This document shows, piece by piece, positions 1 through 13,660 of a stretch of 64,000 nt of DNA. The notes below the pieces were generated by a model. That model made no database searches. It was not told the DNA's origin and saw only the letters and a program-made list of their open reading frames with translations. The stretch's first letter is position 1. The number at the start of each line of letters is the position of its first letter. The DNA comes from Polydactylus sextarius. Its lineage: Eukaryota; Chordata; Actinopteri; Polynemidae. The position numbers were made by a program, and so were the translations under genes. Location of the stretch: positions 5,629,001 through 5,693,000 of the forward strand of contig CM028923.1 of assembly GCA_016801845.1 (NCBI GenBank), given 5' to 3'.

Positions 1-1165
1 GAGTGGCACATTTATAGCAATTACTGTACCTTATCACATAAAAGCAATTGAGATGACGAGAAAAGAAGCAAACGGCAAGCACTAATAGACAAGTAATGCT
101 GTTTTCAGGAGAAATTATACTGTAAAGTGCTGCAGTATAAAAAGTATTGGCCTTAGTCCAGATACTTAGACGGTAACAAGGGTATCTGAGCAGTTAAGAA
201 TTCCAAACTATACTATAAAGCATCGTATTAAAGTGCAGTTAAAGTAATGGGTTTTGACTACGGCCCCAAAAAGGGCCCACACATTCTCACTTACCACTGC
301 AAACAAGTGAATCATCGTTATCTTCCCAGTCCAGGTAATCTCTTGAGGGTCAAAAGAAGAAAAAATATCCCCTAAAATACACACACACGAAAAAAAAAAG
401 TTTCATCCAAAAGAGGCAATGATTAAATAAATAAATAGAATCCTGAAAAAAAAATGACTGTGGAGGGTGTTAACAGAGAAGATAAACTGAAAAGCACATG
501 AGAATTAATGTGTGTATCCAGGTGTTTGTATCTGAGTAGAGGAGGAGGTGGAGGAGGAGGTAGGTGTGTTTGAATGTGTGTCAGAGTGGTTGAATGACAC
601 ACACGCTCTTTTCTGGGCTCGCCAAAGCACAAAAAAGTTTGGGGAGAGGGGTGGGGGGTGACACTGCTGCAACCTGTTGGCTCAGAGAAAGAGAAGAAGA
701 GAGAGAGACAGAAACAGACAAGGAGAGGTGGGGCTTCGTGATGAGCTTTGACCCGGCAAGGAGTGAAATATTACATTGCTACAGTTCGAGTGTAAGTGTG
801 TGTATGTAGTGCATGGAGGCATAGACTCAGACAGTCAAACTTTCACCGCAGGGTAACAGAATAACAGTGAGGTAAAACAATGATTAGTACTTAGAGGCTA
901 AATCTGTCACCACCTATACTAATATTGTACGTTGAATCTTAAGGAATGCAAACCTGTCTTGACTACATAAACTGCGCAATGAGTAACCTCTGCATGTCGG
1001 TGCAAATAACCTTAAAGATCTGACACATATCACACCTCTTACTGTCTGTTTTATTTGTTTATGTTTCACAGGGCAGTATATTTTGATCCTAAATTATCCC
1101 TAAACTACATCTGTAGTCATAAACTGCTTCCCAAAATATTCTTTTCACCCAACAACAGATTACGT

Positions 1166-1204
1166 AAAATCAAATCAAATCAAATCAAATCAAATCAAAT
1201 CAAA
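1166..1204. repeat. (AAATC)n pentanucleotide array
   Basis: About eight near-perfect tandem AAATC units. Confidence 0.95.
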
Positions 1205-1436
1205 GGAAAATAATTGAAATAGAATAGAAAATAAAAATACCAAACACTACGGTCAGTTTGTTGCAACACGAGCTCTTGTGATCCCCACATACCTCTGCAT
1301 TCATGGGTTGTATACTCAGACATAAACCTCACTAAAATAGCTTGTAGAGCAAACACCTTCTCAAAACAGAAAGGAGAGGAAAGAGGATAAATCTGTCATG
1401 TTTTACAAGCTCCTCTCAGTTGGTGACTGCACTGAT

Positions 1437-1441
<5 letters not shown>

Positions 1442-1478
<37 letters not shown>
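1442..1478. repeat. (TG)n microsatellite
   Basis: Uninterrupted TG dinucleotides for about 37 bases. Confidence 0.95.
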
Positions 1479-1481
<3 letters not shown>

Positions 1482-4032
1482 TGTATGTTGCAGGGCACTT
1501 GGTCACCTTTTAATGGTGGACCCAAGGAATGTGGTGACCAGTTTAATAGGGTTTAGCCAGCTGTCAGTCCTGACATGCTATAACTCAACACACAAACACT
1601 CCCAAGTGTAGAAGGATGTGACTGAGGGGCAGAGTGTAATGCTCGTGTAGAAGTCAGAGATGGAACCACAATATAAAGCATGTGCAAAATTACACAATAG
1701 TCACATACTCCTGAAACCACTCATTACCGCCTCTCACAGATACAAAATTACAGCTTAAACGGACTCTGTTTGTGATCACTGTACATGGTGTACGCATCAG
1801 CACCTCTGTTACACAGTCCCAAACAAATCATTCAGAGATTGATTGTGACAATGTTGCAGAGAAGCTGCAAACATGTACATGATGAGTCTGTCTATACAAT
1901 ACTTTAATATCTGAAGCATGCAAAGCTCTCAACAGAAGCATATGTAATGTTAACCTGCAGAGGTGAATGCTATAAACAGAGCCACAGTGTTCTGATTCTC
2001 AAATGAGTGATCTTGTCCAATTCAAGGGAAACTTCTTTTTTCATGAGCTTAAAAGGTGCTAGCAAACATTGCATCTTTATCAAGTATACATTTTGTCTCG
2101 TGTTTTAGTTTTATGCAACAATGATTGACTGTAAATGAGACTATGGTATGGTGAGACTTCAGTAGCTGAGCAGCTCAGAACAGGTCAAAAGCACATGGTT
2201 GTTAATGCAAACTACATGTGGCTACAGTGTAAATGAAAGTCAGACATCAGTGGGGAAGCTGTCCTTTCTTCTTTTTTTCACAACATAACACTACAATTTC
2301 CCAGTCAAGTCCGCTTGATGGTAGCGCAGCACTGCAGCAAAAATATAAATAGAAGCACTTCTGTAGAGAATCCATCAATATGAGAGATGCATTCTGATGT
2401 AGAGTAAAACAGAGGTATATTCTGGTTTGGCCTCAGGTCTGTCTGAGCTACATGCTGCCCTGTAAATGACCCTGAACACATGTTAAGGAAGTTCAGGAGG
2501 GCACATCAATCAGGACTACTCTCACTAGACAGTCAAAGGTGAGTGCATATATCTCTCGGCACATCAGTGTTTTCTCCTGATGCTGTAAAATGGGCCTCGG
2601 TGTCAATACTGATTTTAATTAATAGTTGACCTTAACTAGCATTCACTACTTAGCTACTACTCCATAGCTTGATTACATCACAGGTCAGTGAGCAAAAGCG
2701 TCTTTCAATAGCAAGTGTGATTAGATATAAAAGATGTTATGGATCTGTTGAAGTTATTCAGATGGGGAATATTAACTAGCCTTGTCTCAGCTAATTGCAC
2801 TCCGACTCCAAGTGGGCTTAAATCCCCCCCAGTCATAAGGGGTGCCGGTGTCAAGAGTGAGCTTTGATTAAATTCACGCTGTAGGCAAACCAGGAAAGAA
2901 TTATGTGCATTGGGAGTTGAGAGAAACAAGAAGAAAGAAACAGAGGCAGGGAAAACTAGCAAAAGAACAGTTTATTGGCAAAGCCGTTGGGACTTTCGAG
3001 GGAAGGGGTGTGTGATTTGGGATATTATTGCTGAGTGGATGAATGGGAGGTAAATATGGAGGGAAAAAAATTAAACAAAATGTGTGTACACAGGTATGAA
3101 TTTTTTTAGCATTTGTGTGTGTGTCTTTTTCTGTGCTCGTCATTCATTAGGAATCTCATGGGCAGGCCAACTTTTACCGATAGCCCGGTAAAAATATCAA
3201 TAAAAAAGGTAATTACATTCTTGATTATACAAAAGCCTCTCTAAAGCAGGAGTTAAACACTTCTCCTCATCTTTTCTCCTGCCAAACAGAAGACGCCAAA
3301 AAAGCAATAAAAAAAACAAACTGTGCAGACATGTTTTCTCAACAGCTCCCATTTCATAAAAAGCTAAAAGTAGCAAAAACTGTTATGAGTTTTTATAACT
3401 ACTATGTTAAGCACAGAGGCCACCACTGATGTACAAAATGGAGGTACAAGTGAATATAATTACCTATTAATATTCTGTTTGCAGTAGCCTTGGTCATTCA
3501 CCATTCATGCCTCGTGGCAGCTTTTCACTGAGCTTCTACTTACATTTTGATGAAATACAGATTTAATGCATTTTTGAAATCTTCATTTCTCCACCTTTTT
3601 TTGCTCCACTGGCTCCATCATACAGAGGTTATGAGAATCAAACATTACTTTAGCCGCTGGTTGTAAAGCACTCTGTTAATTGTGCGATTTCTCACATAGC
3701 ACTTTAATTATGTAAAGTTGAGGCTTTGAGTTGAAATTCAAAATTTAATTATTACTTTATTCAGTGTTCAATTAAATTTGCAGGTATATTGTGGTAATAT
3801 CATTAACTTGAGCTCAAAATGGATATTTTTAAAAAAAAATATTGGCATCTGTGAGTTGAACTTTGACCAACTACACTTTGAAACATTTTATAATTACATT
3901 TGGGCATATCACCTGCTGCTGTGGTATGAAATAAGCCTTAGAGGCTTGTATTTTCATGCTGGGACTTCATTTGCCTCTTGTGCGGAGTTAATGTTGCTGA
4001 TGATGACAAACGAACAGACTATAATTGAGATA

Positions 4033-5250
4033 CAGTGAAGGCCAGAAGTATTTGGACAGTCACATGTTTTTTTTTTTTTTTTTGTTCCTCAGGCTCTGTG
4101 CTTCAGTGCATTCAAATCACAGATACTACATCAAAGTGCTAATTGTCTCAGCTTTGAAAGTAACTGAGCACCTTGACTACTAAACACATATTGGGCAACG
4201 TTGGTGCTAATTCACTGTTGAGACAAAACAAGAGGCAAAAATCTATCAGAGGTCAAAGGTAATTGGTTTAGGAAAATCAGCAATTGTGTACTAAAAAGGT
4301 CCATTATTAAGAGAAAAACTAAATGGCAACCAAGCTGGGAGACTGAGAATCAGGAGTACTGCGGATGAAAAAGGCTTTTATGAGTGTAGAGTAAGTCAAG
4401 GTTCCTCTCCAGGATGTAGGCAGACATGTTTTCTTTATCAACGATCAAGACAAGACTTGACAAAAGCAGAAAGGCCAGACTAGAGTTCACAAAAACACAC
4501 ACAAACAAGAATCTTATAGAGCTCTGAACAAAATGTTTTATGGCATGATAAAACAAAGATCAACGATCAAGATGCCGCAAATAGGAAATAATGGGGAAAA
4601 AGGAACAGCTCAATATTGGAAGAACACAGTGGCATATATTGAGGGTGACAAAAGCAGCAGGATGAATATTTACAGCTATACAGGAACAATCTGTGTTCAG
4701 ATTCTGTTAAAATCCTCAACCTTTCCTCATGCAGCAGGACAACGATCCTAAACATACAGCCAGTGCATCCAAAATGCTTTTCAGGATGAGGAGGTGGAAT
4801 ATATTTGTCTGGCCAAGACAGTCACCTGATCTGACTGAACAGCAGTTCACTTAAAAGTAAAGACGAGACTAAAGACAGAGAGACTGCAAAACAAGCTGAA
4901 GAGCTGAGGGAGGCAGCAGTGAAGCTCTGAGAAAGCATCACCAGTGAAGATACAAAATGTCTGCTGATGTCTGTGGGTCAAAGGCTTCAGACAGTCACAG
5001 ACTGCAATGGATTTTCCGCAAAATATTAAATATGATGAGTTTATTTGACTTCATGTGTATCTACCCAATTACTTTTGCTATATCTCCCACACAGATATTA
5101 CTATATTGATGTAAACCCACGCCGATTAAAGCTGAGACTTGGCACTTTAATGTAGTATTGATTTTTTTTCATATCAAATTGTATGTGCTGAAGCTCAGAG
5201 ACTGAAAACCAAAAGATATCTAACAGTACAAATATTTCCGGCTTTGATTG
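4033..5250 (+). mobile_element. Degraded Tc1-like (Tc1/mariner) DNA transposon
   Basis: The element is flanked by TA at 4031-4032 and 5251-5252. Its ends are inverted repeats of about 125 bases (4033-4159 against 5126-5250): the first 27 positions match at about 21, and inner blocks such as ACTACATCAAAGTGC recur inverted. Length, 1218 bases, fits a single-ORF Tc1 element. The interior is a broken transposase on the plus strand (see 4729-4854), so it should be inactive. Confidence 0.88.
4729..4854 (+). pseudogene. Tc1-like transposase remnant
   Basis: A 41-codon open stretch contains QQDNDPKHTA, the block around the second catalytic Asp of Tc1 transposases, then WPRQSPDL, matching the WPSQSPDLNPIE region. 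The N and E of the DLNPIE block are lost and a stop follows, while upstream frames are interrupted. Downstream, 4939-5020 reads SITSEDTKCLLMSVGQRLQ-like sequence, typical of the transposase end. Confidence 0.85.
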
Positions 5251-5490
5251 TATGTGTCAGGTAGATTTGAAGCTTGTATCGCTATTTGTTTAATGCTGCT
5301 GGTGCTGGCACATTTGCAGGTTTCACACCAGGAACATGGGCAGTTTTTCTGTGGACAAAGTCTGACTCACATCCATAAACCACACAAGCTGGGCAGAGAG
5401 TTACTGCTGCCAACTACAAAAGGTCTCTTCTGTGCCAAGCCTTTTAGCAGTACAAACATACGTGAAAACACATGCACACCTACAGACACA

Positions 5491-5494
<4 letters not shown>

Positions 5495-5580
<86 letters not shown>
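5495..5580. repeat. (CA)43 microsatellite
   Basis: Uninterrupted CA over 86 bases, one of the longest pure arrays in the window; it lies 240 bases from the Tc1 end. Confidence 0.97.
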
Positions 5581-5581
<1 letters not shown>

Positions 5582-6964
5582 CAGAGATGCACCTAGACAG
5601 GATCAGCGACAGTGTACACACATGATAAAACACATGCCCACAGAAGGCACATCTATCTGTGCCCTTTGTATATAGCCTATACTCTCGGCCCTCACCTCCT
5701 ACAGAAAATTTTTGTCATATCAAATTAATTTCATAAACCATACAACCTCCCATCTCCAACAGAGATATTGAGCTGTCATGGTAACGGAAGAAAACAGTGT
5801 TTGCAACACTAGAGCTGGTTTGTTGGGACAAGCTGCACCAGAGCAGAGAATTGAGATGCAGCAGAAGTCTTGGCTGTAAGAATAAGTCACGAACGTGTGT
5901 CCAATTACCACACCGCAGGCCGACAAAGGATATCAAAATAATGAACAAAACCGGTTGTCTTCACTGTGCTTAAGAAGACACAGTGTTAGGGAAAATCCAT
6001 TATTCAACACAAACAGAAAACTAGAGAAACATGTGCAGTATTGTGCATTAGTAAGCTCACACACAACTACTCATGCTTGTGTGTTTTGGTCAACAATTTA
6101 GCCCTCTAGCTTAAGATAGCATCAAAAGCTTAAGTTCATGTCTGCAAATTGAGGATCAAAGATTAAATTATGAGTATGATTATGATCTTAGATTGTGCAG
6201 ATTGTATTTTATTTAGGTATGGTACATAATGTCATGATTATGCAGATTACAGTCAAATTTAAAGCTGCAATTAAGGTTATTACAGCCACATAAAATTATG
6301 ACTGGACGACTTAAAAAGTCATTAAGTCAGTTAAAATGCTACGACCGTAGATTATGTGGTTATATGCATAATGTCATGTGTACACTGTAGCTCATGCATA
6401 TCTAAGAGCATCGGTTTGATGATGACAGAACATCACACATTGTATTTTAGAGATTCAGCTGAGTGTGTGTGTGTGTCTGACCTGGAGAGACAGCTTACAT
6501 GCATGTGGGATTTTTAGGAACTAGACAGGACACAGAAGGTCAAATCTGGTGCAGCTGTCCACACTTAACTTTTGAACCTTTCAGAAACAACAGAGGCAGA
6601 GATAGAGGGAGACGGGGAATGAGGCATTTTGTCTCCTTTTGTCAAAAAACAGAGACAAGGTAACGACTACGTTTTTTCGATGCATCACTAGTAAACATAT
6701 GTTTCAACCTGCTTGACTGTGTGCCTGTCAATCAGACAGAAAAAGTTTGATACTGATAAATAATGTCGTGATCGCCTTCAGTATCACAGCTTGGCGCAGA
6801 GCTTCCAAAAACATCACTCTCTGTCTGTATAACTCCAACACTCACACAGGATTTGACTGAACTTGTTTAAACAGCATCTACAGACACTTTTAACTGTGCG
6901 TATATGACGGTGCATTGCTCAAGGGAGAACAAAACCCTTTAGTAGTTCAAAAAAGAAAGATTAA

Positions 6965-6971
<7 letters not shown>

Positions 6972-7008
<37 letters not shown>
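6972..7008. repeat. (TG)n microsatellite
   Basis: Pure TG run, continuing into imperfect GTGTGCGCGTG. Confidence 0.93.
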
Positions 7009-7015
<7 letters not shown>

Positions 7016-8500
7016 CGTGTGTGCGCGTGCACCATCATTCATCTGAGTGTTTAGTTATTTTGCATGATTTATCAGCCAGAGTACCTGCCTGCCTGCACAC
7101 TGCGCTCCATCCTACAGACTCACACAGACTCCTCTCTCTTGGCAGTCTGAACATTTTGGCTGCAAAGCACAAACAACAGAGAGGTTAGTTTGCTGACTTG
7201 CAAATCCAGGTGTTTCTGTGAAATGATACTAGCTTGGTAAAAGCACAGACATTTTGACTAAACCTTGCCAATTAAACTTGACCTATCTCAGAGAGTAGAT
7301 AACAAAAGCAGACAGAACTGACAGACTGCTGAGGTGAATGCTTAAAATAAGCCATCTCTGTACAACCCATCTGGCATAAAATGGATGAATGAATGTTGAA
7401 TACTCAGTATCTGAATTCAGCTTTTATGTTTACAGTTTCAGTTCTTAATGTTAAACACCTCATCTGTTTTTGTTCACTAGAGCATCATTCCACAAATCCA
7501 AAGGTCAACATTTCGCACTGATCCCTTATAAAAACACACAGTAACATAGAAAAACCTCAGTTATAAATGTTATCATACAGAAGGAGTTTACTTATAAGAA
7601 TTATGATTTTGTACCTTTTCTGCACAGCTAAACCTAATCCAGCTTTAGTGAGCGGAGCAGAACTGGATTTAAGTGACTAAGAGCAGGACTGTGAAGGACA
7701 GTTTGCTCAGGTAGGCTGTATAGTTACATTAGTACTGGCAGAGTACAATTTCACAATGAAAAAAAAAATAATCAAGAGAGCCAACACAGTTCAGTGTAGC
7801 GAAAAAGACTAAAATTAATTGCATATGAATATCCCCACCTACCAGTCTGAAGGATAAGGCTGACGAATATCCCATCATTTTCTTGTTGCCATTAAATCCC
7901 AACCACCAACAACACATTACTCTCTGTGTCAATACTTTCTGATTTCTCTATTCCATCTGTGGCACTCAGCCCCCCAACTCACTGGTTCTGAGCGAATACA
8001 TAATCATTTATAAAAAGCTCACAAATATATTATTGTTTTTCCTAAAAGCTTTGTAAAGAAAGCAAAGAGCATGGAACATAGGTTGGGGACTATTTACAGC
8101 AGCGTATTAATAAACATTTGGGTCATTAGAAACATGTACAGCAGGACAATGCACAGTGGGGTTGACACTGAAAATAAACCACAGTTCCCATATTGATCCA
8201 ACTGACAATGAACCAACAGTAATTTGCCTCATCCCATCCTCATGCTGTCATGAGCCATCGCTGAAGGTGGTGTTTTTTCTTCTTCTTTGCCTGATATTCA
8301 GAATATTCTGTGACTTCATGGATGAACGTTTACAATGTATTCACTCAATCCTGACTTTGACCTTAACCAGGATATGAGCTCATATCTGAGGACTCCAGTG
8401 TAAACTGTATAAATATAAATGTACTTCCTCCATCAGTCAGGCAGTGAACTCAGTGGAATGTGTCTTCTTGTGTTGTACAATATTGCCACAGCTGAGAGAT

Positions 8501-8501
<1 letters not shown>

Positions 8502-8544
<43 letters not shown>
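8502..8544. repeat. (CA)n microsatellite
   Basis: Pure CA run of about 43 bases. Confidence 0.95.
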
Positions 8545-8545
<1 letters not shown>

Positions 8546-8920
8546 GCAGCGACAAGTCTGCTGTGTGTCTGCTGGGAGCAGGTCATTGGTGCTCTGTGGC
8601 AGTACTCAGTGGAATGGAAAATGGCTAAGGGGGGAGGCGGACTGCTGCTATGAAAGCTGCTGCTTCATGCGCATTATACAAAAGCAAGTGTTCCCATAAA
8701 AATTCGCGAAAGTAGATTTTTGCATATAAACATGACAACCGACAGAGACGTGGAGAGGTAAATGTGATTCAACAATGCAGAAAAAAAAGACAGAAGCATC
8801 ATTCCCAACATTATCTGTGACCTAGCGTGTGTTTTCATTAACTGCAGGTGGGGTGGCCAATTACTGTCTCACAATCATGAGATTTTATGGACACAAAAAC
8901 AAAATTAAGGTAAACACAAA

Positions 8921-9020
8921 CACAGGCACACACACACACAGACACACACACACACACATGCACATGCACATGCACACACACGCACACGCACACGCACACG
9001 CACACACACACACACACACA
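8921..9020. repeat. Compound CA / GCACAT / GCACAC repeat
   Basis: CA dinucleotides enclose three GCACAT units and several GCACAC units, a nested higher-order simple repeat. Confidence 0.93.
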
Positions 9021-9778
9021 GATGAATAGATCACAAAGTCATTAGAACCTGATCATAAGGTGGTATGATGGATTTCTAAGCAGGGTCACATGGGAATTTT
9101 CACCCCTGCCACATAACCTTTGTGATCATAATCCACCTCTGACTCTCCTTCCTCAGATATAATTGTCTCTTTTGACTCTTCTCCCCCATCACATGTCCTT
9201 TGAAATGTCTCTCTTTGGTCGAATATGCATGGCACAGTTGGGGGGGATGAGGACGGTAATTTGTTGGATAGTTGGAGCCTATACATCCTCAGGATGCTAT
9301 GATGAGGAAATATTCAGCAGATCACTCGATTTCATGGACCGTGGGTGTACAAGGAAACAAATTTTGGGAAATGAGAGGGAGTGAAAGCAGAAGATTTAGT
9401 GACAAAGAGGGAGAAGAGGGTAATGCAAATACCTCCAGAGGCTGGAGTGATTCAGAAATGGAATAGGCTTCAATAAAACAGCTGAAGAGTAATGACTTTT
9501 GATGGACAGCATGAAATACAAAGCTCCTAAACAGAGAGAAATGGGAGGATGAAAGAGGATAAAGGAAAAAAATAATGACCAGAAAAAGGATGGTTATTGC
9601 CAACATATGCTGCATTTTATGACTGGGTCTAGTCTTTCTGGCTATTACAGTATGGTTCAGCACTTCTCATGGGAGAGGAAAGAGTGGGAGACGATGAAAT
9701 GAAGTGATGGAGGCAACATGTAGAGGAGGTGAAGAGGCAGACTGAGCAGGATAACATCTGCTGAAAGACAGAAACACA

Positions 9779-9856
9779 TGGAGTAGGAGTGAGAAAGGGA
9801 GAGACAGACGGAGAGAGACGCCAGGCAAAGCAAGAGAGAGGGAGAGAGAGAGAGAT
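9779..9856. repeat. GA-rich purine tract
   Basis: Imperfect GAGA sequence, ending in a purer GA run. Confidence 0.85.
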
Positions 9857-10164
9857 GTGGGGGTGGCGGGTGGAGTTTATGACCACTGCTATTGTCACTC
9901 TTTGGGGCATCGATGTCAAAGCAAAGGTCAAGAGTATGATCAAAGGTTAAAACTCTTTGAAATAAAATGACAGCTCATATTCACACATCTACACCCTACT
10001 CCCCACCTCTCTCTCTCTCTCTCTCTCTATCTCTATCTCACCTGTCACAGAAACCAACAAACACACTCACACCATCTCCTCTTTCTTCCACTTCTGCTCA
10101 GTGCAGCTGGAGTCGCGCTCCCCTCAGGCTGCAATTCCCTGGCTCCCAGCTGAGGTCAGCCCAC

Positions 10165-10180
10165 CCTGGAGGGGGCAGTG
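10165..10180 (+). promoter_or_regulatory. CTCF-like motif
   Basis: CCTGGAGGGGGCAGTG matches 14 of 16 core positions and lies in a GC-richer patch. Confidence 0.4.
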
Positions 10181-11645
10181 TTGCTCCAGTCAGGGTTTTG
10201 TCTGGACTTGTTCACCTCCACCTACAAAGATCTTCCTCAACCTGACCCACAGCCTGAGGGGACCGTCCAAAAGAGACGTGAGAGGGAGAAAGACAAATAT
10301 ATACACATGTGTGTGTGTGAGAGAGAGTGTGTGTTTTACCTCTGTCCAGTCTAGTCTTCTTCCCATCAACTTTTTGAATGTCACTGCTGCACTGGCATGT
10401 CACTTCTAATATTTGCAAACTAGATAAAACAGGCAAAACTTGGAGGGATAGTTAAGGGTTTGAAAAATAGTCAAAGAATAGGGAGAAACTCACAAAATGA
10501 AGATGACAACTGGTTGACTTAGCATGAGTCATATATATACAAATATATGAATAACAATAAAAGTGACTGCACTTACAGAGACGTGTTTATGTCTGTAACA
10601 CACCGACAACCACAAATACTCACACATAACAACTATACAATAACTGTACAGTTTGCTCATCATTGCACCCAGGAGTAAGTCTTTTTGCCAATGTCTGACT
10701 TTCAGAACAAGCAACATTTAAATCACATAAACATTGTGAGAGCCAGAAAGACAAGAAAAAAAGATGATGCATTTCAGAGGAAATTCTTAAAATGTTGCGC
10801 TTCTTTAAACCTGCGATAACAACTCGCCTGGCTCTGTCCAAAGGTAACTAAATCTGCCTACCACAACCTCTAAACTCACTAATTAACACATTATATTGTT
10901 TGTTTAATCAGTTTTGACAGTCAGGCCAGTGAGCCTCCTGTTTCCAGCCTCTGTGTTAAACTGAGCTAATTGGCTGCTGGCTGTTCTACTTATATTTACT
11001 GTGTAGTCATGGGAGTAGCGTCAGTCTTCACATCTAACTTACCTCTAACAAAGTGTAAGAGTACGTTTCCCCAAATGTTCAAAAGTTAATGAAAACACCA
11101 TTTACATATTTTCATTTAGTTTGTATGTTTTCGCAATACAGCCGGTAACAGAATAAACCATATGTAAATGAATGCAGCCCGAGCATTTGCTCGCTGAGAC
11201 ATTTCCCGAGCTCTGTGTATTTCTGTATATTGACAAATGGTGACTTCCTTAGTATGCACTCTGTATTGATTATTGCAATTACACACTATTACGGTTCTAT
11301 TATCCGCACTGACTGTCTTTAATTACACTAGAGAGCAAGAGGAGGAGTGAAGGAGAGAGGAAGAGACGGTAGGAGTGTGAGAGAGATACTCTACAGATAG
11401 ATAGATGAAGCGAGACACTGCACCGAACTAATTAAAACAGAAACTTTTTGTTTCAGCAAGTTGACAGGGAATGAATCTGGCAGGGAATTAATCTGTCCGC
11501 AGGGAACACAGTGAGGAGCTATACACACACACACATACACACACACATAAGCATACACACACAGGGAGGTGCAGTGCAGAGTGCCGTTGCTATGGTTACT
11601 GAGTGTGGCGCCACATCATGCGGCAGAGTTAATGCAGAGGTGTGT

Positions 11646-11700
<55 letters not shown>

Positions 11701-11711
11701 GTGTGTGTGTG
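11646..11711. repeat. Compound (GT)n(AT)n(GT)n repeat
   Basis: GT to about 11668, AT to about 11698, then GT again. Confidence 0.95.
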
Positions 11712-13535
11712 ACTTATTTAAGCTTTCATTATATCACCACTCTGACCTATTCCAGCATCCTCTACACAAGTACACAAAGGTTGCAGAGATAAATCCTGAG
11801 TGTTCCTACTGAAATATCTGAGACTTCGCCATTGGAAACTTCCTATGCGTCGTCTTATCCTTGAGGTGGAGGATCATTTATGCTTATTTAGTGGGTGATG
11901 ACATACTGGAGGAAAATGTTTGGCTAGAAAGATAAGCACTTCAAGTCAAGGTCTAAAGAAAGTCTTTCTTTGGTTATAAATGGGGACAAGCTGGATGTAA
12001 ACCTATTGATTTATTCATATAAAAGTAACAATAACATTAAAGTCAGAATCAGAAAGTTCTTTGTATATATGATTAGCAATGTAAAGTATCAGTAACAAAT
12101 TGTACAGTGTTCAAGCCCTGATTTCAAGCTACAAGTGAGTATAATTTAATTAATTACTCATAATATTTGATTCTGAAATGTAGTAGCAAAAAAATAACAG
12201 TAAAATCAAAGTATGAACTGCAGTGCAATGAAGCAGAGGGATACAGGTTGAGTCAGAGCAACATAGACAGTCCACCATATGTCAGTGGTCGGTGCCATAC
12301 AGTAAGTCATCCATGCTGCTCCAACATACAGTCCTTCCAGCAGTAATCAAAAGAGCAACTTCAGCACAAATCCAAAACACGTGGGACCTGTCCGCTCTCA
12401 TAGTCCGTCACCCAGCCAATCTCTCTGTTCAAGGAACTGTCAGAAGAGATCTACACCCTAAGAATTACTGATGCAAGCTTACAAATAACACCAGCTCTCA
12501 CCATTGAGTGGTATCGATTCGATGTCTGTTCTTTAAACCACATGTGCTTTGTTCAGATGGGGAAAAAACAGGTACGTGTTTTAAATGAGGAAACAAAGAA
12601 AGCCAAAGAACGAGGTTAGGGACCATCAAAGAGGGAAAACAACATTTAAACTCTGTAGAAAGGACATTAATGTCTGAGCTTGAAATGAGTGGGTGTGTCC
12701 CTGCTCCTCCATCACATTGTGCACTTCACACGGGTGAGGTTAGTTAACATGCTAACAGCTGCACCTGTAACATATTATCGACTATTTTCCAAGTCCATTC
12801 ACAGCCTCATAACCCTCCCTCTCTACTTCCAGTCTTTCACAAGGCATTTTAAAAAGAAAACCGACGTTAACAGAAACTAGCTGTAACTGCAGCACTGTAT
12901 CCGGTGACAAATCACTGTCAATGTAAAGATGGGGTATAATTGAAAGGTGCTGTAAAAAACTGCAGCAGCTCCTACGGTTCAGTGGCGGTTGTGTCCACCA
13001 GCTGAGAGGGACAGCTATCTGAAAAATAATAAAGCTTAACTTCTGAGAGCGTTCCTGTGAGTGCAGTGCAGTTTAAGACCACCATTGACAAAATTCATAC
13101 AACCCACATCTTATTTTAAGTATCTGAGAGTGGCAGTAGGTTCAGCCAGAGCTTTATCCTTTGTTGGCACAGTGAAATAGAGTGTGGAAATAGTTCTGGC
13201 AATGTGAGGGTAAATTTTATTAAACTAAAGCTGAATCCTGAACATGACTGAATACATTGGGTGTTTAAAGACCATCTTTTTCATTGCAAGCTAGTAACAT
13301 TTTGAGAGATATATTTTTTTATCTGCACTACAACACCATTTGCAGTGAACATTCACAGAAGTCACATTTGGACTCTCATACATGCAGGGGTTTGTTCTAG
13401 AGTTGCATCAGCAATGTTTGTGTTTGATGAGAGGTCTGGATTCAGATTTTTTATTTGACACTACTTCTACCTTAATGCACCGTGGAGAAGATCCAAGAAG
13501 GACTTGTTTTAGTAGACGGAGCAAAAACATCAAGT

Positions 13536-13660
13536 AGTAGGTGTAGCATAGCAAGGCACAGTTAGCATAGCATAGGCTGACATCATATCATGGCATGACA
13601 AGATGTCATATAGCATAACATAGCTTAGCTTAACAAAACAAAGCATAGCATAGTACCGTA
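13536..13660. repeat. Degenerate GCATA-type tandem array
   Basis: Many imperfect AGCATAGCATA, AGCATAACATAGCTTAGC and similar units, interrupted by CATATCATGGCATGAC. Confidence 0.8.

Larger units (their letters stand above)
1..4032. other. Noncoding, 3' flank of LRGUK
   Basis: No supported gene. It holds GGA-rich sequence at 540-560, a G-rich run at 641-659, an (AAATC)n array, a TG microsatellite, and otherwise AT-rich unique sequence. Short open frames here show no protein-like composition. Confidence 0.6.

Noticed and set aside
3778..4038. 86-codon plus-strand frame just before the Tc1 relic
   Set aside because: AT-rich chance frame; no domain, no splice context, and it ends at the element's edge.
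5248..5675. Open frames over the CA array
   Set aside because: They consist largely of Thr-His or Cys-Val dipeptides encoded by the microsatellite.
10102..10152. Possible exon with a good acceptor (CTTCTGCTCAG) and donor (GAG then GTCAGC)
   Set aside because: The encoded peptide is not recognised, no partner exons are nearby, and the patch is better explained as a GC-rich noncoding element.
12040..12240. LINE 3'-end-like sequence starting AAGTCAGAATCAGAAAGTTC
   Set aside because: The resemblance to common fish repeats covers only the first 20 or so bases and then fades; too weak to call.
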